A stretch of 12,983 bases of DNA from Planctomycetota bacterium (GCA_013202635.1 JABMRO010000699.1:1-12983), one strand, 5' to 3'. Numbered from the stretch's first letter, positions 1 to 7,826 are shown. Numbers and translations: made by a program. The notes: generated by a model not told the origin, from the letters alone.

Positions 1-1592
1 GCATAGCTCAGTCAATAGACAAGCGAAAGGTCTGGGTTGCAGAGGTTGGTAAGGGCGCTGAAGACAACCGAAAAAAACGTCCCGCCATTTTGGTCGTGGC
101 CGGCATAGAAGGTAACGACCTGACAGGTTCTTCAATAGCAGTATCATGGCTCGACCAGTTGATAAAACAATTTCGGACGGATAACAAAATCGCCGAACTT
201 CTGGAGACAACAACAATTTATATTATCCCGCGACTTAATCCGGATGCGGCCGAACATTTCTTCATCGAGCCGAAACTCGAAACCAGTGCAAACAACAAAC
301 CTGTCGATGACGACCATGATGGACTTGTGGATGAAGACGCTCCTGAAGACCTTAACGAAGATGGCCTTATCACCTGGATGCGTGTCGAGGATAAGGAAGG
401 TGACTATATTCTCGATCCGGCGGACAAAAGGCTGCTCATGGAAGCAGACCGTTTAAAAGGTGAGATTGGCGCATGGCGTTACCTGAGTGAGGGTATCGAT
501 AACGACCACGATGAGGCATGGAACGAAGATGGGCCCGGGGGCGTTAACTTCAATCGCAATTTTCCATATAACTACGAATTCTTCGCCCCGGATGCGGGCG
601 TACACCAGGTCAGTGAGGCCCAAACGCGTGCGCTCGCCGAATTTGTTATTGAGCATCCCAATATCGGTATTATTATTACCTACGGCGCTGCTGATAATCT
701 TCTGAAAACACCTGAGGGCGCACCTGCCCCCGGTCGCCGAAAACCAAGGACGGCGATTGACGACAAAGACCTGGGCTATTACAAAGTAATGGGTGAGCTA
801 TATCGAGAGGCGATTGGATTGAACGAAGAGCTTGAGGCTGCCTCTTGCCCCGGCACGTTCAGTGACTGGATGTATTTCCAGCGGGGTCGATTATCACTTG
901 CATCCCGACCGTGGAGTCCGGCTGTTGCCGTGGAACTTTCAGACTCTGCCGAAGAAGAGGAAGAAGTCGAAAAAGAAAAGGCAAAAGACAACGACCGAAA
1001 GAATGAACGTGCAGATTCTAAAAAAGATAAAGATGAGCGCAATGAAACCGAACGCAGCGAGCTGAAATGGTTTGATGAACATGCGCCCCGGGCATTTGTC
1101 CAATGGCAGTCGATAGAGCATCCTGATTTTCCGGGCCGGAAAGTGGAGGTCGGTGGGTATGCTCCTTTCTCACTCACTAATCCCCCCGCAAATATGGTCG
1201 AAGAAACTGTCGGCAAACACACTGATTTCCTGATGACGATTATACAACGTCTGCCGCGTATCGGCATTCGAAGAATCGAAACTAAACACCTGGGTCAGGG
1301 GACATATGATATCGAGATCCAGGTGGAAAACACCGGTTTTTTACCTACTTCACTTGCACAGGGTCAGACAACACGAGAAGTTTATCCGACACGGCTGGTC
1401 ATTGAGCTGGACGATGAGCATTTCCTTTCCGGAGCTCGGATAACCAGTATGCCTGTAATCCCGGGAAGTGGTGGTATGGTCGAGGCACGTTATATAATCT
1501 ATGCCCCCGATCGCAAAAAAATCGGTTTTGAAATTATTTCGATGCTGGCCGGGCAAATCGATGGAACTATTAACCTGGATAAAAGCAAATAG
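1..1592 (+). CDS. M14 carboxypeptidase-like protein, 5' partial, probable pseudoenzyme
   Basis: The frame is open from the window edge (first whole codon at 3), so the TTG at 90 is internal and the true start and any signal peptide lie upstream. The order of landmarks is that of M14 zinc carboxypeptidases: a VWVAEV strand, the PAILVVAGI strand, a YIIPRLNPD strand, FNRNF (equivalent of the substrate-binding NR pair) and a PNIGIII strand. Aligned with the gene at 1634, the catalytic residues are replaced. The HxxE zinc motif reads EGND (codons at 108 and 117), the third zinc His is Thr (codon 678), and the general-base Glu is Arg (codon 906). Asp-rich loops near 306-380 and 496-540 resemble calcium-binding repeats. 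A Glu/Lys/Asp-rich stretch spans about 942-1064. Family membership is seen directly; loss of peptidase activity is inferred. It may be a binding or regulatory partner of the next gene. The stop lies 41 bp before that gene, so they are probably co-transcribed. Confidence 0.85.
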   Translation, partial: IAQSIDKRKVWVAEVGKGAEDNRKKRPAILVVAGIEGNDLTGSSIAVSWLDQLIKQFRTDNKIAELLETTTIYIIPRLNPDAAEHFFIEPKLETSANNKPVDDDHDGLVDEDAPEDLNEDGLITWMRVEDKEGDYILDPADKRLLMEADRLKGEIGAWRYLSEGIDNDHDEAWNEDGPGGVNFNRNFPYNYEFFAPDAGVHQVSEAQTRALAEFVIEHPNIGIIITYGAADNLLKTPEGAPAPGRRKPRTAIDDKDLGYYKVMGELYREAIGLNEELEAASCPGTFSDWMYFQRGRLSLASRPWSPAVAVELSDSAEEEEEVEKEKAKDNDRKNERADSKKDKDERNETERSELKWFDEHAPRAFVQWQSIEHPDFPGRKVEVGGYAPFSLTNPPANMVEETVGKHTDFLMTIIQRLPRIGIRRIETKHLGQGTYDIEIQVENTGFLPTSLAQGQTTREVYPTRLVIELDDEHFLSGARITSMPVIPGSGGMVEARYIIYAPDRKKIGFEIISMLAGQIDGTINLDKSK

Positions 1593-1619
1593 AGTAACAA
1601 TGGATGACTTTCATAATGT

Positions 1620-1625
1620 GGAAGG
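1620..1625 (+). promoter_or_regulatory. Ribosome binding site that decides the M14 start
   Basis: GGAAGG lies 8 nt before the ATG at 1634. The upstream in-frame ATG at 1604 has no comparable site and would place ten extra residues before an otherwise standard signal peptide, so 1634 is preferred. Confidence 0.6.
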
Positions 1626-1633
1626 TCTTTATT

Positions 1634-3427
1634 ATGAAGCATAGATCGAAGATTAGAACTTATATAGTCTTTTTTGTTTCTTTATATCTCGTTTTAACGC
1701 TGAATGTCACGGCCGATGCCAAAAAAGCAAATCGCAAACCGAAGGCGACTAAACCGGCCGCTCATTCATTCCCCGCGTTGGGGGCGTCAGATGAACGGAA
1801 AGTGGAAGTGGCATGGAACCGTTTCTATGACCATGCGGGTATGGGAGGCATTCTCGCGCGGCTGCACAAAGCCTTTCCCGACTTCATCCGGCTTTATTCT
1901 ATTGGAAAATCTGTTCAGGGCCGAGATATCTGGTGTATAGAAGTTACATCTCGCAATGTAGGCGACCCAGACCGTAAGCCGGGAATGTATATTGACGGAA
2001 ATATTCATGGCAATGAAGTCCAGGGTGGTGAAGTGGTAGCTTATACGGCCTGGTATCTTTGCCATCAGTACGGGCGGCTTGAGAAAGTGACAGCATTGCT
2101 TGATCGCTGTGTTTTTTATCTCGTCCCTACGATTAATCCCGATGCACGCGATTTCTGGTTTCACGCCGCGTATTCTTCACGCTCATCTCGTACAGGCCTT
2201 GAACCTACGGACGATGACCGGGATGGCCTTATGGATGAAGATGATTATGACGACCTCGATGGTGACGGCGTTATCACGCAGATGCGTATCAAGGACCCTT
2301 TCGGCCGATATAAACCACACCCGAATTACCCCGACTACCTTATGGCCAGGGTTGAGCCGGATGAGCGGGGCCAGTACAGCCTGCTTGGCGGGGAAGGTAT
2401 TGACAATGATGGCGATGGCCGCATAAACGAAGATCGGCGTGGCGGCTATGACATGAATCGCAACTGGGCTTTCGATTGGCAGCCGAATTATGTTCAATAT
2501 GGCGCAATGGAATATCCGTTCTCGCAACCGGAAACACGGGCAGTAGCCCAGTTCGTTCTTTCCCGCCCAAATATTGCCGCCGCGCATTCGTATCATAACT
2601 CAGGTGGCATGATTCTGCGAGGCCCTGGCATTGAAGGGGGCCAGATAAGCAGCCAGGACGAGAGAGTTTTAAGACTCATCAGCGAGCGGGGCGAGAAAAT
2701 CCTCCCCTATTATCGCTCAATGGTTATTTGGAAGGACCTATATACGGTATGGGGTGGTGAGCTCGATTGGTTTTATGGGGGACGAGGCATTCTGACGTTT
2801 TCAAACGAATTATGGACGCCCAGAAACTTGTACAAAACACCGGGTGCACCTTCGGATGAACAACAAGCTGAATTTATTGAATATGTGCTTATGGGAGACG
2901 GCCTCATTCCCTGGCGGGAATATGACCATCCCACCTATGGAAAAATTGAAATCGGGGGACGAAGGAAAGAATGGGGGCGCATACCGCCTTCTTTCCTTCT
3001 TGAAGAAGAACTCCATCGTAACATGGCTTTCACGCTTTATCATGCTGAGATGATGCCGTTGCTGAAGATTCATGAAATAGCGGTAGAGAAGCTTGACGAA
3101 AACTTGTTTAAAATCTGGGTAACGGTGGAAAACCAGCGTCTTATCCCGACGCGTACCGACCAGGATATTACTCACCATATCAGCCCGCCCGACATAGTTT
3201 CCATTAAAGGTAATAACATTAAGGTCTTATCCGCCGGACGAGTCACTGATAAATTCTTTAAGCGTGTTCAACCGGTCAAACGCCGGCCTGAGCGGGTTGA
3301 GCTGGGCACAATTGGTAGTATGGATTCTGCTATCGTACAGTTTGTCGTTAAAGGAAAAGGTAACTTCACTATAACAGTCGATTCCGCTAAAGGCGGTGTA
3401 CTTACTAAAAATCAATTACTACCGTAA
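1634..3427 (+). CDS. Secreted M14 family zinc carboxypeptidase
   Basis: This 597-residue exported metallopeptidase probably removes C-terminal residues from peptides outside the cytoplasmic membrane. The N-terminus MKHRSKIRTYIVFFVSLYLV with a following TADA is a clear signal peptide. A full M14 site is visible: the zinc motif H125-G-N-E128, the NRNW substrate-binding pair with R276, the third zinc ligand H318 in HSYH, and the catalytic E392 in SNELW. The numbering is for the start at 1634. Between the YLVPTINPD strand and NRNW sit two Asp-rich loops (about nt 2207-2275 and 2396-2430) with DxDxDG-like spacing, suggesting calcium binding. The C-terminal 150 residues (IHEIAVEKL onward) look like an all-beta accessory domain, also present in the upstream paralogue. 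The exact specificity cannot be read from sequence. It forms a tandem with the degenerate copy upstream and precedes a tricorn homologue. Confidence 0.9.
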   Translation: MKHRSKIRTYIVFFVSLYLVLTLNVTADAKKANRKPKATKPAAHSFPALGASDERKVEVAWNRFYDHAGMGGILARLHKAFPDFIRLYSIGKSVQGRDIWCIEVTSRNVGDPDRKPGMYIDGNIHGNEVQGGEVVAYTAWYLCHQYGRLEKVTALLDRCVFYLVPTINPDARDFWFHAAYSSRSSRTGLEPTDDDRDGLMDEDDYDDLDGDGVITQMRIKDPFGRYKPHPNYPDYLMARVEPDERGQYSLLGGEGIDNDGDGRINEDRRGGYDMNRNWAFDWQPNYVQYGAMEYPFSQPETRAVAQFVLSRPNIAAAHSYHNSGGMILRGPGIEGGQISSQDERVLRLISERGEKILPYYRSMVIWKDLYTVWGGELDWFYGGRGILTFSNELWTPRNLYKTPGAPSDEQQAEFIEYVLMGDGLIPWREYDHPTYGKIEIGGRRKEWGRIPPSFLLEEELHRNMAFTLYHAEMMPLLKIHEIAVEKLDENLFKIWVTVENQRLIPTRTDQDITHHISPPDIVSIKGNNIKVLSAGRVTDKFFKRVQPVKRRPERVELGTIGSMDSAIVQFVVKGKGNFTITVDSAKGGVLTKNQLLP

Positions 3428-3624
3428 CCAGGTGTCGAATACGAGTCCCTTTGTGTCTGATTCCGGCCCTTTGCTTCGGAACATAGCGGAACTTGTTTCT
3501 GAATCAGGTTTTACAGGCAAACTGTAATTGTGCAATCTCCCAAAGTGGTGTTCTCTTGTACTTTTCACTTTTCAACACAATCTTATCAGGAATATATAAC
3601 CAAAGCATAGCCATGGGATTTTAC

Positions 3625-3654
3625 TTGACGGAAAGGCGGTTAATTTGGTATAAA
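3625..3654 (+). promoter_or_regulatory. Sigma-70-type promoter for the tricorn gene
   Basis: TTGACG (3625-3630) and TATAAA (3649-3654) are separated by 18 bp and lie about 110 bp before the tricorn start. The block from 3615 to 3654 matches 34 of 40 bases of the block at 7844-7883, including the spacer, which argues that this is a real promoter and not a chance match. Confidence 0.75.
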
Positions 3655-3668
3655 GGAAGGATAATTAA

Positions 3669-3705
3669 GCTTATAACCGCTTCTGCGGGTGTATAAAGGC
3701 TTTTT
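3669..3705 (+). other. Imperfect hairpin with T5 tract in the tricorn leader
   Basis: The arms at 3669-3680 and 3685-3700 pair around a TTCT loop, with four single-base bulges, and are followed by TTTTT (3701-3705). It sits between the promoter and the gene, so it could be a leader structure or a weak attenuator. The bulges make this uncertain. Confidence 0.25.
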
Positions 3706-3752
3706 ATCCCGTTGGTTGAGGGTTTTCAATTAACAACATATTTTTATTTACT

Positions 3753-3759
3753 GGAGGAG
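3753..3759 (+). promoter_or_regulatory. Strong ribosome binding site of the tricorn gene
   Basis: GGAGGAG is placed 7 nt before the ATG at 3767 and fixes that start. Confidence 0.85.
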
Positions 3760-3766
3760 TATTATC

Positions 3767-6700
3767 ATGAGAGTGCTTGTTAAATGTTCGCCGTTTTACC
3801 TTTTCTTGATTTTATCGTTTTGCTATACTTTCACTGCAACGGCTGCTGTGGAGCCCCATGGCGGTATGATGCGTTATCCGGATGTCAGTTCGACTCATAT
3901 CGTATTTGTCTATGCAGACGACATCTGGATAGTCCCGCGATCGGGCGGTGTAGCGTCCCCGTTGGCAAGTCCTCCCGGCGGAGAAGCGTTTCCGCGATTC
4001 AGCCCGGATGGCCGCACTATTGCATTCAACGGCAACTATGATGGTAATTATGATATCTACACTGTAGCCCTTGAAGGTGGAATCCCGCAAAGGGTGACTT
4101 ATCATTCCAGTGGTGAACGTCTGTGCGACTGGTCTTTCGATAACCAGCTCCTGTTTGCGATGAATGGACTGGGTGGACTGGGACGTCAGATGCAATTATT
4201 CACCGTGCCCAAAGCCGGCGGTCTGCCGAATCGATTGCCAGTGCCTTACGGCGGATATGGGACCATTTCGGGTGACGGCCAATGGCTCGCATATACACCT
4301 CGCAATCGCGACTTCAGGTCATGGAAGCGTTACCGCGGAGGCTGGGCGTCGGACATCTGGCTTTTCCATCTGGCCGACCACACTTCAAAAAAGATTACTG
4401 ATTGGGAAGGCACCGATACTATTCCTATGTGGCATGGAAAGAAAATCTATTACCTTTCGGATGCCGGAGCGCACCATCGTCTTAACATTTGGTGCTATGA
4501 CCTTGAATCGAAAGAAGGCAGGCAGATTACCCACTTCAAGGATTATGATGTCAAATGGCCTTCAAATGGGCCCGGCCCGAACGGCGAAGGTGAAATTATC
4601 TTTGAGTACAATGCCAGGCTTTACCTGCTGAATTTGGCTTCCGAGCAGGCAACCCCCGTCAATATATCGATTCCCGGCGCCCGTCCAAAGCTCCGTCCGA
4701 TGCGCAAGGATGTGAGCGGGCGAGTTTCAGACTGGTTTATTTCTCCTAAAGCCAAACGTATCCTGGTGCAAACTCGCGGTGATATCTGGTCTCTGCCCGC
4801 CAAAAACGGAACACCTCGCAATCTCACCCGCACGAGCGGTGTAGCAGAACGAGAACCTTCCTGGAGTCCCGATGGAAAATGGATTACATACTTTTCGGAT
4901 GAATCCGGTGAAAACGAACTTGTTATTCGTCCGGCTGATGGACAAAGTGGACCGGAAACTATCACGTCCATGGGAGCCGGCTTTCGCTATCAACCCATAT
5001 GGTCGCCTGATTCCCAATGGATGATATTTACCGACCATGAAAGCAGGTTTTACGTCTTCAACGTCGAGCAGCGCGAGGTCCGTTATTTCGACCGTGTTAA
5101 CATCAGTGGATGGCGATGGGGAGTTCCAAGGCAGTTTAGTTGGTCATCAGACTCACAATGGCTCACCTACACCAGGCCAAATAAAGATAACATGAACGTG
5201 GTTATGCTTTACAACGTTACCAAAGACGAACTCCACCAGATAACTAACGGCATGTTCGTCGATTACCTGCCTACGTTTGATAGAAAAGGAGACTTTTTAT
5301 ACTTCTTCAGCGAGCGAGAAATTTCACGAGCCAAATACGCCGATGCGGGTCTGGCCTTTATATACGATGACACGGCCGTATTGCATGCGATTCCCTTACG
5401 CAAGGATGTCTCGAATCCCTTCAAAGCAAAGAGCGATGAAGAAGAAACAGACAAAGACGAGAAGGACGAAAAAGAAGACGAAGACAAAAAAGACGAGGAT
5501 AAAGATAAGAAAGACAAGGATAAAGACAAAGAAACTAACGGTGACAAGGAGTCTGAGTGCAAGGACCCCAATGATGCGGATAATGAAGAATGCGGGGAAT
5601 CGTCCGAGTCCGCAGACCAAGACGAAAAAAAGGCAGACGACAAAGAGGATAAAGATAAAGAAAAAATCAAACCGGTCGAAATTGAACTGGAAGAGATGGA
5701 AGCGCGCTGCTACCGTCTGCCCGTTAAACGAGGACAGTTTTCCTATCTTGAGGTCAACGATAAGAACCATTTGATTTATCTGCGGCGCGGACAGGAAAGT
5801 GAGCTCCAGTATTTTGACCCGAACGATGAAAAACGCGAGGAGAAAACTGTCATCAAACAGGTAAGCTTCGTGCAAATGACGCCGGACGGCAAAAAGCTTC
5901 TTGTGCGAAGTTCCGGTAAGATGGGTATCATCGATGCCAAGCCCGGCCAAAAACTCGAGAACCCGGTCGTAACCAGTCCGATGAACGTAGTGATTCAGCC
6001 TCGCCAGGAGTGGCGCCAGGTCTTCGTTGACGCATGGCGATTCATGCGTGACTACTTCTACGACCCCCATATGCACAAGGTTGACTGGCCCGCGGTGCGC
6101 AGGCAATACGAAGCCATGTTGGATGACTGTGTGTCTCGCCGCGATGTTGGTTATATCATTCGGGAGATGATAAGTGAAGTCAACGCAGGTCATACATATT
6201 ACGGCGGGGGCGATATTGACTCCGGCCCCCGGCAGTCAATCGGTTATCTCGGTGTGGACTTCGAACTCGACCAGGGATATTACCGTATTGCCAGAGTCTA
6301 TGAGGGCGGAACATGGGACACCGACGCCCGTTCTGCTCTGAGCACGTTGGACCAGAAGGAGCGCGAGCAATGTAAATATCTTTTCAAGGTCAATGGTGTC
6401 CCTGTCGATACATCTAAGGCGCCATGGGCTGCTTTTGAGGGTTTTTCCGGTGCGACTGTTACATTGACCGTCGGCGCTGACCCTGACCCCGATAAGGCGA
6501 CTAATGTGGTTGTAAAGCTGTTGGGTTCCGAATACGACTTGCGCTATCGGCATTGGATTGAGACTAATCGCCGGCATGTGGACAAAGAATCCGGCGGCAA
6601 GGTTGGATATATACACGTTCCGGACACCGGAAGCCGGGGACAACGCGAACTTTTCCGTCAGTTCTACGGCCAGATGAACAAGGATGCGCTGATTATTGAC

Positions 6701-7225
6701 GAGCGTTGGAACGGTGGCGGTAATATTGCCGACCGGTTCATTGAATTGCTGAATCGCCCCATTTATCTCCATCTGTTTGAGCGTTATGAAAACGACTGGA
6801 GAGTACCGACCCTGAGCCATCAGGGTCCCAAATGCATGATGATTAATGGCGAGTCCGGCTCAGGCGGCGATATCTTTCCATACCTGTTCCGAAAAGCCGG
6901 ACTGGGAAAACTCATTGGAATGCGGACATGGGGCGGTGTGATTGGTATTTCCAGAAATCCGTCCCTGATTGATGGCGCTCGATTAACTGTGCCCTTTATC
7001 ACTTTCTATGAAACTGATGGAACACTTACTATGGAAGGACATGGAGTGGATCCCGATATCGAGGTTGTCGATGACCCGGCCTTAATGGTCGATGGAAGTG
7101 ACCCCCAGCTCGATGCCGCTATACAGCACATGCTTGATGAAATTGAGAAAAATCCCTATGTACCTGCCAAAAGGCCTCCTTACCCGGATCGTAGCGGTAT
7201 GGGCATACTTGAGGAGCAAAAATAG
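3767..7225 (+). CDS. Exported tricorn protease homologue (S41 core)
   Basis: This is a 1152-residue homologue of tricorn, a large self-assembling serine protease that cuts short peptides. The archaeal enzyme is cytosolic, but this one begins with a signal peptide (MRVLVKCSPFYLFLILSFCY, cleavage near TATAAVEP), so it should act in the periplasm or outside. Domains in order: beta-propeller repeats with FSPDG, WSPDG and WSPDS blade motifs (about 30-710), a helical C1 domain (about 745-815), PDZ (about 824-921, IGYLGVDFEL onward) and the C2 catalytic domain (about 943-1110). Candidate catalytic residues are H809 (in AGHTYY), S1032 (in ESGSGGD) and E1090 (in MEGHGV). DERWNGGGN (978-986) is the S41 glycine loop. 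The Asp usually following the nucleophile appears as Gly1033. Residues about 556-636 form a Glu/Asp/Lys-rich insert with two Cys, within the second propeller. It is preceded by its own promoter and followed by a terminator, so it is probably monocistronic. Confidence 0.93.
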   Translation: MRVLVKCSPFYLFLILSFCYTFTATAAVEPHGGMMRYPDVSSTHIVFVYADDIWIVPRSGGVASPLASPPGGEAFPRFSPDGRTIAFNGNYDGNYDIYTVALEGGIPQRVTYHSSGERLCDWSFDNQLLFAMNGLGGLGRQMQLFTVPKAGGLPNRLPVPYGGYGTISGDGQWLAYTPRNRDFRSWKRYRGGWASDIWLFHLADHTSKKITDWEGTDTIPMWHGKKIYYLSDAGAHHRLNIWCYDLESKEGRQITHFKDYDVKWPSNGPGPNGEGEIIFEYNARLYLLNLASEQATPVNISIPGARPKLRPMRKDVSGRVSDWFISPKAKRILVQTRGDIWSLPAKNGTPRNLTRTSGVAEREPSWSPDGKWITYFSDESGENELVIRPADGQSGPETITSMGAGFRYQPIWSPDSQWMIFTDHESRFYVFNVEQREVRYFDRVNISGWRWGVPRQFSWSSDSQWLTYTRPNKDNMNVVMLYNVTKDELHQITNGMFVDYLPTFDRKGDFLYFFSEREISRAKYADAGLAFIYDDTAVLHAIPLRKDVSNPFKAKSDEEETDKDEKDEKEDEDKKDEDKDKKDKDKDKETNGDKESECKDPNDADNEECGESSESADQDEKKADDKEDKDKEKIKPVEIELEEMEARCYRLPVKRGQFSYLEVNDKNHLIYLRRGQESELQYFDPNDEKREEKTVIKQVSFVQMTPDGKKLLVRSSGKMGIIDAKPGQKLENPVVTSPMNVVIQPRQEWRQVFVDAWRFMRDYFYDPHMHKVDWPAVRRQYEAMLDDCVSRRDVGYIIREMISEVNAGHTYYGGGDIDSGPRQSIGYLGVDFELDQGYYRIARVYEGGTWDTDARSALSTLDQKEREQCKYLFKVNGVPVDTSKAPWAAFEGFSGATVTLTVGADPDPDKATNVVVKLLGSEYDLRYRHWIETNRRHVDKESGGKVGYIHVPDTGSRGQRELFRQFYGQMNKDALIIDERWNGGGNIADRFIELLNRPIYLHLFERYENDWRVPTLSHQGPKCMMINGESGSGGDIFPYLFRKAGLGKLIGMRTWGGVIGISRNPSLIDGARLTVPFITFYETDGTLTMEGHGVDPDIEVVDDPALMVDGSDPQLDAAIQHMLDEIEKNPYVPAKRPPYPDRSGMGILEEQK

Positions 7226-7371
7226 AAAAATCCCACTAAGCCTGCAAAAGAATAAGCACATACACAGTTACTCTATTTTTGACTGTTAGAGTCGATTGAC
7301 CGGCTTTAAGGGCTGCTGTGTGAGTTCCTCTGCTGGATTCTATATAAAATCAAGTAGTTTCCGAAGTTATG

Positions 7372-7404
7372 AAGGGCTGCGAACCAACTCTCGCAGCCCT
7401 TTTT
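7372..7404 (+). terminator. Rho-independent terminator after the tricorn gene
   Basis: A perfect 11-bp stem pairs AAGGGCTGCGA (7372-7382) with TCGCAGCCCTT (7391-7401) around an 8-nt loop. It runs into a five-T tract (7400-7404). It lies about 150 bp after the tricorn stop. Confidence 0.92.
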
Positions 7405-7484
7405 AGTCCTATATTCTGGTAAAGTTGCTGCCTGAACATGCCGATGGATGGATGTTTGTTAAAAGTTCAGTTTATTTCTTTTGA

Positions 7485-7490
7485 AAGGAG
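7485..7490 (+). promoter_or_regulatory. Ribosome binding site of the 59-codon gene
   Basis: AAGGAG is 7 nt before the ATG at 7498. This near-ideal site is the main evidence that the very short frame is translated, and it selects this frame over the overlapping longer ones. Confidence 0.75.
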
Positions 7491-7497
7491 ATGAATT

Positions 7498-7677
7498 ATG
7501 GATTTTGAAGAAAAAACTCAGGTTCCGGAAGAGTGTCAACAGACATCAGACAAAGAGTCTCAACAGGCGGTATGCCAAGAGCCCCAGGAAACACCGTGTC
7601 AGGAAACACCGTGTGAGGTCTCTCAGGATACGCCTGAAGAGTCTGAAGAAACACCGGAAGAAATCGAACAAAACTAA
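7498..7677 (+). CDS. Small acidic Cys-containing protein, unknown function
   Basis: I do not recognise this 59-residue protein. About a third of the residues are acidic (16 Glu, 3 Asp) against only two Lys and no Arg or His, so it should be strongly acidic and probably disordered. It has four Cys (13, 26, 34, 39) and a tandem QETPC-QETPC at 30-39, echoed by DTPEE and ETPEE further on. There is no signal peptide or membrane segment, so it is predicted cytoplasmic. The coding case rests on the ribosome binding site, the clean frame with TAA stop and the hairpin just downstream. It stands alone between the tricorn terminator and the next promoter. It could be a metal- or protein-binding peptide, but that is a guess. 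Confidence 0.65.
   Translation: MDFEEKTQVPEECQQTSDKESQQAVCQEPQETPCQETPCEVSQDTPEESEETPEEIEQN
7585..7614 (+). repeat. Tandem 15-bp repeat inside the acidic peptide gene
   Basis: CAGGAAACACCGTGT occurs twice without a gap (7585-7599 and 7600-7614), encoding QETPC twice. The two copies are identical at the DNA level, which suggests a recent duplication in a variable region of the peptide. Confidence 0.9.
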
Positions 7678-7687
7678 TCCTTATTTT

Positions 7688-7720
7688 GGGGGGAGTCGGA
7701 TGAAAATTCCGACTTCCTCC
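7688..7720 (+). terminator. 13-bp hairpin after the acidic peptide gene
   Basis: The arms at 7688-7700 and 7708-7720 pair over 13 positions, two of them G-T wobbles, around a 7-nt A-rich loop. It begins 11 bp after the stop at 7677. There is no T tract after it, so it may end transcription weakly or act mainly as a 3' stabilising structure. Confidence 0.5.
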
Positions 7721-7826
7721 TGCACTTGAATTTCCCTGATATTTGCAATAATTCTCAGCCACACTGCACACCTTCAATATATCCCATTGTCCTTTCCGCT
7801 TTTCTGCAAAATCTTCTCAACAAATC

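Larger units (their letters stand above)
3428..3766 (+). other. Intergenic region before the tricorn gene
   Basis: This 339-bp stretch shows no convincing gene. A small perfect inverted repeat, TTACAG-GCAAA-CTGTAA, lies at 3511-3527. A wider one, CTGATTC/GAATCAG, pairs 3457-3463 with 3501-3507. Neither has a good T tract, so no confident terminator for the M14 pair can be named. The promoter at 3625 and an imperfect hairpin at 3669 occupy the second half. Confidence 0.6.
7226..7497 (+). other. Intergenic region between tricorn and the acidic peptide gene
   Basis: This gap holds the terminator at 7372-7404. No clear promoter with both boxes was found between the terminator and the small gene at 7498, so how that gene is transcribed is not visible. 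Confidence 0.5.

Noticed and set aside
3457..3507. CTGATTC/GAATCAG pair as a terminator for the M14 genes
   Set aside because: The loop is 37 nt and the run after it is only GTTTT, too weak to call.
3493..3696. 67-codon open frame in the gap before the tricorn gene
   Set aside because: It has no ribosome binding site, runs through the promoter at 3625-3654, and its protein has no recognisable features.
5263..6193. Long minus-strand open frames opposite the charged insert of the tricorn gene
   Set aside because: They are the antisense of Asp/Glu/Lys codons, which give runs of Phe, Leu, Ser and Val and few stops. No start signals support them.
7481..7777. Longer open frames on both strands overlapping the 59-codon gene
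   Set aside because: The + frame from 7481 starts inside the ribosome binding site region of the better-supported gene and gives an Arg/Lys/Ser-rich product typical of a shifted frame. The minus frame has no ribosome binding site.
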